NCBI GenBank assembly: GCA_947258905.1
Contig: CAMYKF010000714.1
Coordinates: 1-15,022, forward strand
Source: an uncultured Pirellulaceae bacterium
GTDB lineage: Bacteria > Planctomycetota > Planctomycetia > Pirellulales > Pirellulaceae
Length of the DNA: 15,022 nucleotides
Reading direction: 5' to 3'
The notes below the pieces were generated by a model. The model had not been told where the DNA came from. It did not search any database and saw only the letters and a list, made by a program, of their open reading frames with translations. Shown here piece after piece: positions 7,281 to 14,472 of the stretch; positions within the stretch are counted from its first letter, which is position 1, and every line of letters starts with the position of its first letter. A program made the position numbers and the translations under genes.

Positions 7281-8063
7281 ATGATTCAGCTGGACAACGT
7301 GACGCAGCACTACGGCGTGCGTCCGATTCTCATCGACCTGTCGCTCAACATTCTGGAAAACGAGTTGGCCGTTGTCCTCGGGCCCAATGGCATGGGCAAG
7401 ACGACGATGCTGCGTGTGATGGCAGGTGTGCTCGCCCCGCAACGCGGCACCGTAACCATCGCCGGTCACCAGCGACGAAACTCGGTCGAGGACGAAATCG
7501 CCATTCGCAGCCAGACCGTTTACCTGCCCGACGATGTGTGGCTGCCCGGTACAATGACGGGACGCGAATATCTTTTGCATGTCGCCAGTCTATACGGCGT
7601 CGACGCGTTGTGGGCCATGGAACACGCGGATCAGTTGCTGCAACTGTTCCAGCTGGTTCGCGAAGGCGACTGGCCCATGCGCAGTTACTCCAGCGGGCAA
7701 AAGAAAAAAATCTCGCTGTGCTCGTCCGTGATCAGTCAGGCTCCAATCATGTTGCTGGACGAACCGTTTTCCGGTGGACTCGATCCGGCCGGGATCTTCG
7801 CCTTCAAACGAATCTTGCAGCGTCTGATTCAAAAACAGGTTGCTACGGTGGTGCTGACCACACCAGTCGGAGAACTGGTCGAGGAATTGGCTGGACGAGT
7901 GATTGTGGTTAGACATGGAAGGATTGCCGCCGACGGTTCGGTCGCTGAATTACGACGGCAATCGAAAGCCGGCGGACCGCTGGAAGAAGTGCTCGAGCAA
8001 CTCGTGCATCCGCAACTGATGGAAAGCATCCTCGCCTACTTTGACGTCGTGGAGAATCGATGA
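7281..8063 (+). CDS. ABC transporter ATP-binding protein
   Basis: The protein has 260 residues, the usual size for an ABC-2 exporter ATPase. Walker A is GPNGMGKTT (residues 34-42), a Q-loop Gln lies in RSQTVYLP, the signature is SSGQKKK (137-143), and Walker B is IMLLDEP with Asp160-Glu161. The switch (H-loop) region reads VLTTPVGELVEELAGRV; aligned to the typical LSTHYLEEAERLCDRV it places Pro195 where the catalytic His is expected. The other nucleotide-binding motifs are intact, so hydrolysis may be slow or the partner subunit may compensate (inference). The start has no strong Shine-Dalgarno and probably relies on coupling to the DUF1080 gene 10 bp upstream. Its TGA overlaps the permease ATG as ATGA, pointing to a tight transporter unit. 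Confidence 0.92.
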   Translation: MIQLDNVTQHYGVRPILIDLSLNILENELAVVLGPNGMGKTTMLRVMAGVLAPQRGTVTIAGHQRRNSVEDEIAIRSQTVYLPDDVWLPGTMTGREYLLHVASLYGVDALWAMEHADQLLQLFQLVREGDWPMRSYSSGQKKKISLCSSVISQAPIMLLDEPFSGGLDPAGIFAFKRILQRLIQKQVATVVLTTPVGELVEELAGRVIVVRHGRIAADGSVAELRRQSKAGGPLEEVLEQLVHPQLMESILAYFDVVENR

Positions 8064-8863
8064 CTCGCTGGTGGCGTATCATCCGACCTCTGATGCCGCC
8101 GAACTGGCTGTCGACCGTGATATTCGTTTCGGCCATGCCCTTCCTTGTGGTATTGATCATGATGTGGCAGGAGCCCCTTCTGCCACCGGGCCGCATCGGT
8201 GATTTGCTGAAAGTCCGCGACATCTGGGCGATCATTCTGGCCGGCTTTTACGGAATGTGGCGCGCCGGTTCAGGTCATCCCCTGGTTGACGAACAGTATC
8301 GAAACTGGCTTGCCATCTCGCCATGGCTGCCCGATCAGCATCGACTGCCCTTTGGTTCATTGTTCCTCGGCCCGCGAGATGTTGTCGTGCTGCTGATCCT
8401 GACAGCGATCACTGCCTGGGGTGGTCTCACCATCTACGCGTCGCTGGTTGCGTTCCTCGTCACGTATTCCATCATTGCTGCCATCGTGATCTGGGATGGC
8501 GGCGCGCGCATTCACGGTTGGGTTATTTTGCTGGTGGTGACCAGCTTGCCGCTCCTGCTGAATCTGGGACACCTGGCCTGGTTACCGTTGTTGGGATTGT
8601 TGCCTGTGATCTATGACGGCAACCTGCGCTGTCTCCGGGGACTTCGCGAACACCAGTGGATCGCCGGTCCGCTCAAAGAGCGGCTCAAGAGCAGTCCCAA
8701 TCCGCTCGGCTGGCCCTTTGGATCCTTGTACCCGATGCCGCCGGTTATCCAACTAAGGCGCTCGGCAAGAAGCCGCAGCGGTTCGAATTCTTCCAGGCAG
8801 TTCGGGTGCTGGAGATCGCGCAGGGGCGGGCCGCAGCCGCGATGCCCGGCCTGGCCTTTATGA
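8060..8863 (+). CDS. ABC permease, N-terminal part (frame lost near 8731)
   Basis: It starts at the ATG overlapping the ATPase stop (ATGA). Residues 1-223 form a membrane protein with hydrophobic segments near 19-37, 54-70, 107-150 and 154-190, ending in a cytoplasmic stretch, LKSSPNPLGWPFGSLYP. After codon 224 the frame turns into Arg/Ser-rich sequence with no membrane character (RSARSRSGSNSSRQ) until its stop at 8863. The hydrophobic, permease-like reading continues in the frame one base back. Adding a single C to the CCC run at 8731-8733 joins the two halves as LYPDAAGYP. The original or error-free protein would have about 396 residues and be the membrane partner of the ATPase. Whether this is a real mutation or a sequencing error cannot be decided from the window. 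Confidence 0.8.
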   Translation: MTRWWRIIRPLMPPNWLSTVIFVSAMPFLVVLIMMWQEPLLPPGRIGDLLKVRDIWAIILAGFYGMWRAGSGHPLVDEQYRNWLAISPWLPDQHRLPFGSLFLGPRDVVVLLILTAITAWGGLTIYASLVAFLVTYSIIAAIVIWDGGARIHGWVILLVVTSLPLLLNLGHLAWLPLLGLLPVIYDGNLRCLRGLREHQWIAGPLKERLKSSPNPLGWPFGSLYPMPPVIQLRRSARSRSGSNSSRQFGCWRSRRGGPQPRCPAWPL

Positions 8864-9249
8864 TGGGGCTGATGTTTGTCCTGTCCCGATTGTTTGCCTA
8901 TCTCCGGGGTACGGCCCCTCCGATCAGCCTGCTGGGTCGTTTGCGCACGGGGCGTTTCATCGTACCTGGCTATGATTTGGTGTTTGTCATCCCGGTGATT
9001 TCGATACTGGTCAGCCTCGGCCTGTTTGCGCTGGCGGAATCGCGGGGCCTGGAACCGGTACCGATCAGCGGAGCCATTGTGGCTGCGGCCGCTCTGCTCA
9101 ACCTGGCGGGCTACCCGCAGTGGATTTCGTGGCAGCTGACCGGTCACTTTCGTCACAAATTCACGCAGGACGCAACCAAATCCTTCGTTAATCTCGGTTC
9201 CGGCCAACCCACCGATGGCAAGCCAGGTGAAGTGCAACCTCGATATTAG
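8731..9249 (+). CDS. ABC permease, C-terminal part (continuation after the frameshift)
   Basis: This frame carries the second half of the permease: DAAGYPTKALGKKPQRFEFF, then hydrophobic helices LAFMMGLMFVLSRLFAYL, YDLVFVIPVISILVSLGLFAL and ISGAIVAAAALLNLAGYP, and a polar tail ending at TAG 9247-9249. It has no convincing start of its own. The ATG at 8656 lies inside the first half and codes for unlikely sequence before about 8731, and the ATG at 8842 lacks a ribosome-binding site. It is best read as the continuation of the gene beginning at 8060. If the frameshift is real, this transporter is probably inactive. Confidence 0.75.
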   Translation, partial: PDAAGYPTKALGKKPQRFEFFQAVRVLEIAQGRAAAAMPGLAFMMGLMFVLSRLFAYLRGTAPPISLLGRLRTGRFIVPGYDLVFVIPVISILVSLGLFALAESRGLEPVPISGAIVAAAALLNLAGYPQWISWQLTGHFRHKFTQDATKSFVNLGSGQPTDGKPGEVQPRY

Positions 9250-9291
9250 TCCCTGTTATCGCCGGGTTTCTGTACCCGCATTAAGATGTCA

Positions 9292-9359
9292 GTAGCAGTG
9301 GCTTCCAGCCGCCGTCGGTAAGTGAAGTCCTCTGGTCGGCGGCTGGAAGCCACCGCTAC
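9292..9359. repeat. Dispersed palindromic intergenic repeat, copy C
   Basis: Two 22-bp arms (9292-9313 and 9338-9359) are complementary at 21 of 22 positions and enclose 24 nt. The arms share the core GTGGCTTCCAGCCGCC with its complement and are related to, but not identical with, copies A and B. The element fills the gap between the permease and the next gene and starts 43 bp after the permease stop. It could form a very stable RNA hairpin; there is no T-tract. Confidence 0.85.
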
Positions 9360-9401
9360 CTATTTCTGGTTCTCAAAAAAAACAACTCTCCGACAAAACA
9401 A

Positions 9402-10910
9402 ATGTCGCCATCGATCACACTATTTGTCGCGATACTTCTGACGAGTTTCCCGACCAGTTCAGCCCTCGCATGGCAGGAAACATCTGAACTGCCGTACACG
9501 ATTTCCCGCGAGACGACACATTTCGCCGGTCCGTTGAATGCAGCCGGTGAGCTTGATCTTCTTGCCATCATCAACCAACGGCAGGGTGATGTGGTGACGA
9601 CTGAAAACAACGCGGCGATCGTGTTGATTCCGATTCTGGGAATGGAGGGCCACGACCCGATCCCGTATTTGCGTCGCGCTGGAGCCGAGCCTCCGTGGCC
9701 TGAATGGCGTCCGATGACCAGTTTCGACTGGGCAATCGTCGAGTCTTTCAACTTTGCCACCCGAAACGGCTGGCAAGCCGATGAATACCCTGAACTGCTT
9801 GAATGGGTCGAAACGAATGGTTACGCCAGGGAAACGATTCACGATGCGTCAAAGCGCAAGTACTATCATGTTCCGCTTCACGTTGCCGAGGGCGAACTGG
9901 TCGCCGCCTGTTTATTGCCGCACGTTCAATGTGTCCGTAATGCCGGACGCTGGCTGCAGGTGCACGCGACACTAAAACTGGGTGATGACAATCTGGACGA
10001 ATGTCTGGAGGACATCCGCGCGTTGCGAGGCCTTTCCAATCAGTTACTCAATGGGGATTGCCTTGTGATTGCGCTCGTCGGCATGGCGTTGCACAACCAG
10101 GCCTGCGACGCCATGGCTGCCGTGGCGTCAAGTCGGATTGAGTTAATGTCCGCCGAGTGGCAAACGCTTGAGCGGGAATGGGGCGTGCGTGAGCGGCTGG
10201 TCGAACCGGATGTCATTTTTATCTGCGATCGAGCCCTTGTGCTGGATGCCATCGCCTGGGTGGCAGGCAATCGGCCTGTGGAAGACGTCCTCAACTTTTT
10301 TGGTGAGGATCTGGGACTCAATGACTTTCAAAACCGTTTGCTGGAATCCAAAATCCGCTCCATGCAGGACTGGGACCCGGTGTTTCGCAACATCAACCAG
10401 TTGTTCAACGATAACGAAGCTGCATGGCGAGTCGATGAAGCCGCTGCGCGAACACGGGCACTTGGCGAATTGAACAAGACGTCGCTTGAGCGACGCGAAC
10501 AACTGGATGCCCGGACCGCCAGCGCAGCAAATTTGGCGTTGGCGTCAACCAACGATCTTGCCACGGCCGCCATATCGCTTCTGTGCGCAGACTTGACGGC
10601 GGTCAATCGACGCGAGCTCCAATGTCTTAACGAGCATCGAATCGTCCGCCTGGCACTTGCCATACGGCGGTATCGCCAACACCATGGAGACTTCCCCGAG
10701 CAACTCATTGATCTGCCAGAAGTCACCGGTACGACAAATCACCTGGACTTGTTTTCCGGCCAGCCTTACGAGTACGAGGTTACAGACGGCGGGTTCATCC
10801 TGTATTCACAGGGACCCGATTTACAGGACAACGGGTCCGACCCGAGCCGCCTGCTTCATCGCAAAAAGGGCGCGGATGACTGGGGTATCGTATTCGACGA
10901 AAACGACTAG
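9402..10910 (+). CDS. Exported protein of unknown function with planctomycete C-terminal block
   Basis: The protein has 502 residues. A signal peptide (MSPSITLFVAILLTSFPTSSALAWQ) is followed by a mostly helical-looking body without recognisable catalytic motifs. Near residues 415-495 is a block recurrent in planctomycete proteins: LALAIRRYRQHHGDFPEQLIDL, then DLFSGQPYEYE and GGFILYSQGPDLQDNGSDP. It recalls the C-terminal part of type II pseudopilin-like proteins ('LALxxYRxxHGxYPxxLxxL ... DPFSGxPYxY ... YSxGPxxxDxGG'). I do not recognise a function. The ATG at 9402 is used because the signal peptide begins there; no clear Shine-Dalgarno is present. It is convergent with the selenoprotein gene, with only 14 bp between the two stops. 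Confidence 0.82.
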   Translation: MSPSITLFVAILLTSFPTSSALAWQETSELPYTISRETTHFAGPLNAAGELDLLAIINQRQGDVVTTENNAAIVLIPILGMEGHDPIPYLRRAGAEPPWPEWRPMTSFDWAIVESFNFATRNGWQADEYPELLEWVETNGYARETIHDASKRKYYHVPLHVAEGELVAACLLPHVQCVRNAGRWLQVHATLKLGDDNLDECLEDIRALRGLSNQLLNGDCLVIALVGMALHNQACDAMAAVASSRIELMSAEWQTLEREWGVRERLVEPDVIFICDRALVLDAIAWVAGNRPVEDVLNFFGEDLGLNDFQNRLLESKIRSMQDWDPVFRNINQLFNDNEAAWRVDEAAARTRALGELNKTSLERREQLDARTASAANLALASTNDLATAAISLLCADLTAVNRRELQCLNEHRIVRLALAIRRYRQHHGDFPEQLIDLPEVTGTTNHLDLFSGQPYEYEVTDGGFILYSQGPDLQDNGSDPSRLLHRKKGADDWGIVFDEND

Positions 10911-10924
10911 CGCAGAGGCAGGCA

Positions 10925-11704
10925 CTATTTGTCGTCGTCTGATTTCCTGTCTTTGGCGGCAGCCCGATCCCCGGCGTCTTCCGGCGCGGCCTCGGGCAGT
11001 TCCGGTTCGCTGCCGCTTTCCTTTAATTCTGCCAACCACGCCTCGGCAGCTTCCAGTCCGGGTGAGAAACCCCGCGGTCCGCGTTCGGCGGCGACGGCCA
11101 GCCGTCCATCGGAGCGAATCAGAAACACGCGATCCGGGTGTGCGTTGTAGGCTTGATTAACCGCGTTATCCATGCCGTCGATCAGTGTGGGAATGGTCAA
11201 CTCCTCGTCGCTGATCAGCATCTCGGCGGTGGCACAGCGTTCACCGAAGTTAGTGTGCTGCTTGATATTTTTTTCCTCGGCCACGCCCATCGGCCAATTG
11301 CTGTCGATGGCGTGGGCCTCGGTTATGTAGACCATGCGAAACTCGGCGATATCCTTGTAGTCCTGATACATCTGTTCCATTGCGCCAACCTGACGCAAGA
11401 AGGGCGGTCACGTATAGCTGCCAAAGAACAGGACAACCGGTCGGTCATCCTGAAAGGATGCGATGTCCGTTTCCGATTCGCCGTCCAGCGATTTGAGAGT
11501 GAACACGGGCGCCACGTCGCCGACCTTCGGAGCATTGTCCGGACGCTGCCGTCGTCCACGGCGACCCCGGCGACCCCGACGCTGTTTGCCCTCATCCTGT
11601 TTGGCTTCTTCCTGTTGTTCCTTTTTCTGCTGCGCGAACGACTCCGTCACACAGCACGTAGCCAAAAACGCCAGGGCCAGCAGCCCGATCATGGTTCTTC
11701 TCAT
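10925..11704 (-). CDS. Exported deiodinase-like selenoprotein (UGA decoded as Sec at residue 99)
   Basis: One 259-residue protein is encoded if the in-frame UGA at 11408-11410 is read as selenocysteine. The two flanking ORFs (11408-11704 and 10925-11398) share a frame. Residues 1-25 are a signal peptide, 41-54 an RRGRRGRRG-type basic linker, and from about 57 a thioredoxin-fold domain starts (KVGDVAPVFTL). The active site GSYTUPPF matches the TUPPF signature of iodothyronine deiodinases. Further family features are present: VYITEAH with Glu129 and His131 (32 residues after Sec, the same spacing I recall for Dio3 Sec170-His202), IKQH (His150), ERCATA (Cys157) and IPTLIDGMDNAVNQAYNAHPDRVFLI. 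A SECIS-like hairpin follows the UGA. AGGAGG lies 6 bp before the ATG. Thyroid hormone is not an expected bacterial substrate; a thiol-dependent redox or reductive dehalogenation role is inference. Confidence 0.9.
11380..11410 (-). promoter_or_regulatory. Bacterial SECIS element with its UGA codon
   Basis: Read on the minus strand, UGA (11410-11408) is followed after 9 nt by a stem-loop, UUGCGUC-AGGUU-GGCGCAA (11398-11380). It has seven pairs including one U-G, and a 5-nt loop. The loop guanines lie 18-19 nt after the UGA. E. coli fdhF has an AGGUCU loop at nearly the same distance, and the GGU of the loop is what SelB contacts. The hairpin is inside the coding region, as expected for bacteria. 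Confidence 0.85.
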
Positions 11705-11710
11705 TTGCAG

Positions 11711-11716
11711 CCTCCT
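11711..11716 (-). promoter_or_regulatory. Ribosome-binding site of the selenoprotein gene
   Basis: A full AGGAGG (CCTCCT on the + strand) lies 6 nt before the ATG at 11704-11702. It fixes the start at the beginning of the signal peptide and shows that translation starts upstream of the UGA. It is the best Shine-Dalgarno in the window. Confidence 0.85.
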
Positions 11717-11734
11717 TCGACCTGTTCAAGTCAA

Positions 11735-11817
11735 ACTTCAACCTAAACCTAAACCTAAACCTAAACTTTTGCGCTGGCAGAAGGAGTTAAGATTGACGTT
11801 CAGGTTTAGGTTTAAGT
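11735..11817. repeat. (CCTAAA)4 tract with inverted partner in the selenoprotein leader
   Basis: Four exact CCTAAA units run from 11742 to 11765. About 37 bp further on is the complementary AGGTTTAGGTTTA (11802-11814). Segment 11735-11750 and segment 11802-11817 are complementary at 15 of 16 positions, so a long hairpin with a 51-nt loop could form. On the coding strand the selenoprotein leader would carry (TTTAGG)4 starting about 38 nt upstream of the ATG. The unit number could vary by replication slippage. Confidence 0.8.
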
Positions 11818-11857
11818 CTGGATTACGCAGGAATATTCACGCATGCCAAACGCCCGC

Positions 11858-11887
11858 AGGACAGCAATTCTGCAGAATTCCTGTCTT
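11858..11887 (-). terminator. Hairpin downstream of the S9 peptidase (possible terminator)
   Basis: AATTCTGCAGAATT (11866-11879) is a perfect palindrome. Beyond a C/C mismatch on each side, AGGACAG pairs with CTGTCTT, with one G-U. The 30-nt element lies 33-62 bp after the S9 stop and 150 bp before the selenoprotein start. No T-tract follows on either strand, so termination is uncertain. Confidence 0.45.
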
Positions 11888-11919
11888 GAGACTTTCGACC
11901 TGCGCCTTTCCACCCGGAC

Positions 11920-14373
11920 TTACTCACTTCCCGCATGCTTCACGTGCTTGTCAAACCACGCGATCATCTCGGCCTGGGTATGCAGCACGGATTCACGGGC
12001 CCGGTAACCGTGCGATTCCGCGGGCAACATTACCAGACGAACGGTTCCGCCGTTGCCCTTGATCGCCTGATACATGCGTTTGGACTGCACGGGAAATGTC
12101 CCGCTGTTGTTGTCCGCTTCGCCGTGAATCAGCAAGATTGGTTCATTGATCTTGTCAGCGTGCATAAACGGAGAGACTTTGAAGTACACATCGCTGGCTT
12201 CCCAGAACGGACGTCGTTCGGACTGGAATCCAAACGGCGTCAAGGTGCGGTTGTAAGCACCACTGCGAGCAACGCCGGCCTTGAACAGGTCGCAGCGGGC
12301 CAGCAGATTGGCGGTCATAAACGCGCCGTAACTGTGGCCGCCCACGCCAACACGCTCGGGATCGGCCACGCCCATCTCAACGGCCTTGTCGATGGCGGCT
12401 TTGGCGGAGGTAACGATCTGTTCGACAAACGTGTCGTTCATCGTTTCCGGATCACCGATCACCGGCATCGTCGCCGCATCCATGATGGCGTATCCCTGGG
12501 TCAGGAAAGTCAGATGCGTAATGCCACGCATGGTCGTGAAGCGATGGGGGCTGCCCGAAATCTGGGCGGCCGTGGCGGCATCATTGAACTCGCGCGGATA
12601 GGCCCACACAATCAACGGCAGACGTTCGCCTTCCTTGTAATCGGCGGGCAAGTACAAAGTGGCGGATAACGGCACGCCGTCCTCGCGTTCGTACGTCACC
12701 AGTTGCTTGGTGATGCCACGAATCTGGGGCGTGGGATCCTGGAAATCCGTTAGCGGCTTGCGCTCGCCGCTTTCCAGATTGACCAGGAAATAGTTGGGCG
12801 GCGACGTGGGCGCTTCACTGGAAATCACCACGGTCGGTTTGGCGCCCTCCGCGCTTTCAGCGATCGCCACAACCGATTCGTAGACACCTTCTTCGCAGCG
12901 CCACAGCCGCTCGGTCTCCTGCGTTTTAAGATTCTGACGATCGATAAACGGCAGATTACCCTTGGGCGAAGCCCCCGCGCCGATACGGTACACCCAGTCG
13001 CCGTTTTGCAACGCTTTTACGTGCCCGGATTCATCGGGTGTCATGACGATGCGACCCGGATCGTTGTAGCGATCACGAATGCTGCGATCTTCCATCGTGA
13101 CCGGCGTCGTACCGGGCTGTTTCAGATCATACATGTTGGACTGCATCCAGCGGCGATCCCGATCATAATCGGTGACCATCACGATCGACGGATCGTCCAT
13201 TACGGACATGCCAAAGGCGCGATGTTTGGTTCGCAACAGTTCCTGCGGGTCAGCGGAAAACGGCGCGGCAATCGCCATGAACCTGTCGCGATGATCGGCT
13301 TCCACATTCGGGTCACCGCCATCGAGCGCTTCGGTCCACACCAGCAAGGCCGGCTCGCCCGATTTCCAGTCCACACTGCGGGGACCGGTACGTACACCTT
13401 CGATCGGAATATTCTCGGCCATCGGAACTTCGGCGACAAAGTATTCCTGCTCGCCATCCATATTCCAGACCTCTATCGTCTGCGGAAAACTGCGCATCGT
13501 CATCAGGTAGGAAAACGGCTTGTTGATCCGGGTGACCAGCAAGTAATTGCCATCGGGTGAGAGGCTGTTCCCCGAATAAATGGCCGGTTCGCCAATCGTG
13601 CGCTGGTTGCCCTCAAGATCGATGATGGCCAGCTGGCTGGTTGCGAAATATTCAAACAGGGCTTCGTCATGCGGATTGGACAACAAGTCCTGATAGGTAC
13701 GAGTCGGCGACTTGTTTCCCGACGATTCCTGGATGTTCGGGCCAACCGGCGTGTTGTCGGCAACCGGTTCGTCCTCACGACTCTCGGGAATCAGTTGGGC
13801 CAGCACTGACTTTCCGTCAGGCAGCCAAGACACTCCTTCCATCACCGTCGACAATCGATTGGTCAGCTTGACCGGGTTGGCCGGGTCGTCAACCTTGACC
13901 GCCCAGAGTTGCTGGGCATTATCGGTGACCAGCGAATACACCAGTGCATCCGAATGATGCGACCAGCTGATGGTTCCCAATTTTGCGCCGGCGGGCAACG
14001 GAATGCGTGTTGCCTGTTCACTGTCGCGTGCCCGCAACGACAAACCGGTATTGAAGCTGGTACGAAACTGGCTATTGGCCGCCGGGTCGATTCGCATGCC
14101 AGCCAGCCGCAACATACGCCGCGACACATCAGCAATGCCGGGCATGGCCGGACGGTCGATCAGCAGCATCCACTGGCGGTCGGGGCTGAGACTAACTGCC
14201 GGTTCCGGAGCAGCGTCAATAATATCGACGACCGCCTGCGGCGGCAGTTCGTATTCTTGTTGACCATGTGCCGACGAAAATTCATCCATATTCATCAGGT
14301 TACTCGCAACGAATGTGACCAGCGTGGCCAGCAAAAGGCACTTTGTACTTCTTGAATTTCCGGTAGTTCTCAT
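11920..14373 (-). CDS. S9 family peptidase, glutamyl endopeptidase-like (S9D type)
   Basis: The protein has 817 residues with a hydrophobic N-terminal export signal (about 12-30), a beta-propeller region (about 55-570) and an alpha/beta-hydrolase catalytic domain (about 575-815). The catalytic triad is visible: Ser681 in GGHSYGAFMTANLLA, Asp754 in LLIHGEADNNSGT and His788 in ESHGYRARES. The stretch ARSGAYNRTLTPFGFQ is characteristic of the plant chloroplast glutamyl endopeptidase group (MEROPS S9D) and separates it from ordinary prolyl oligopeptidases and DPP-IV. It probably cleaves peptides after Glu in the periplasm, with the propeller limiting substrate size. The ATG has AAGGG 7 bp upstream. 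It lies 97 bp after the preceding small membrane-protein gene on the same strand, and the selenoprotein gene follows after a 215-bp gap. Confidence 0.92.
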   Translation of the reverse strand: MRTTGNSRSTKCLLLATLVTFVASNLMNMDEFSSAHGQQEYELPPQAVVDIIDAAPEPAVSLSPDRQWMLLIDRPAMPGIADVSRRMLRLAGMRIDPAANSQFRTSFNTGLSLRARDSEQATRIPLPAGAKLGTISWSHHSDALVYSLVTDNAQQLWAVKVDDPANPVKLTNRLSTVMEGVSWLPDGKSVLAQLIPESREDEPVADNTPVGPNIQESSGNKSPTRTYQDLLSNPHDEALFEYFATSQLAIIDLEGNQRTIGEPAIYSGNSLSPDGNYLLVTRINKPFSYLMTMRSFPQTIEVWNMDGEQEYFVAEVPMAENIPIEGVRTGPRSVDWKSGEPALLVWTEALDGGDPNVEADHRDRFMAIAAPFSADPQELLRTKHRAFGMSVMDDPSIVMVTDYDRDRRWMQSNMYDLKQPGTTPVTMEDRSIRDRYNDPGRIVMTPDESGHVKALQNGDWVYRIGAGASPKGNLPFIDRQNLKTQETERLWRCEEGVYESVVAIAESAEGAKPTVVISSEAPTSPPNYFLVNLESGERKPLTDFQDPTPQIRGITKQLVTYEREDGVPLSATLYLPADYKEGERLPLIVWAYPREFNDAATAAQISGSPHRFTTMRGITHLTFLTQGYAIMDAATMPVIGDPETMNDTFVEQIVTSAKAAIDKAVEMGVADPERVGVGGHSYGAFMTANLLARCDLFKAGVARSGAYNRTLTPFGFQSERRPFWEASDVYFKVSPFMHADKINEPILLIHGEADNNSGTFPVQSKRMYQAIKGNGGTVRLVMLPAESHGYRARESVLHTQAEMIAWFDKHVKHAGSE

Positions 14374-14472
14374 CGATCGACCCTTGTAAGCATACGAGGC
14401 GGAGTTTTGCGCAACCGTGGCATGGTCATTGTGCTTGATTGGCGACGGATAATCCAGTAACGGACCGACATT

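Noticed and set aside
8711..8740. Programmed -1 frameshift in the permease
   Set aside because: No X-XXY-YYZ slippery heptamer is in the zero frame here (codons TGG CCC TTT GGA ... TAC CCG) and no strong downstream hairpin was seen. A lost C is simpler.
11408..11410. In-frame TGA read as a nonsense mutation (pseudogene)
   Set aside because: The sequence on both sides is fully conserved in character, the TGA falls exactly at the TUPPF active-site position, and a SECIS-like hairpin follows at the right distance. Selenocysteine explains all three.
11742..11814. CCTAAA/TTTAGG array as telomeric sequence
   Set aside because: Only four units, flanked on both sides by ordinary bacterial genes. It is a short microsatellite.
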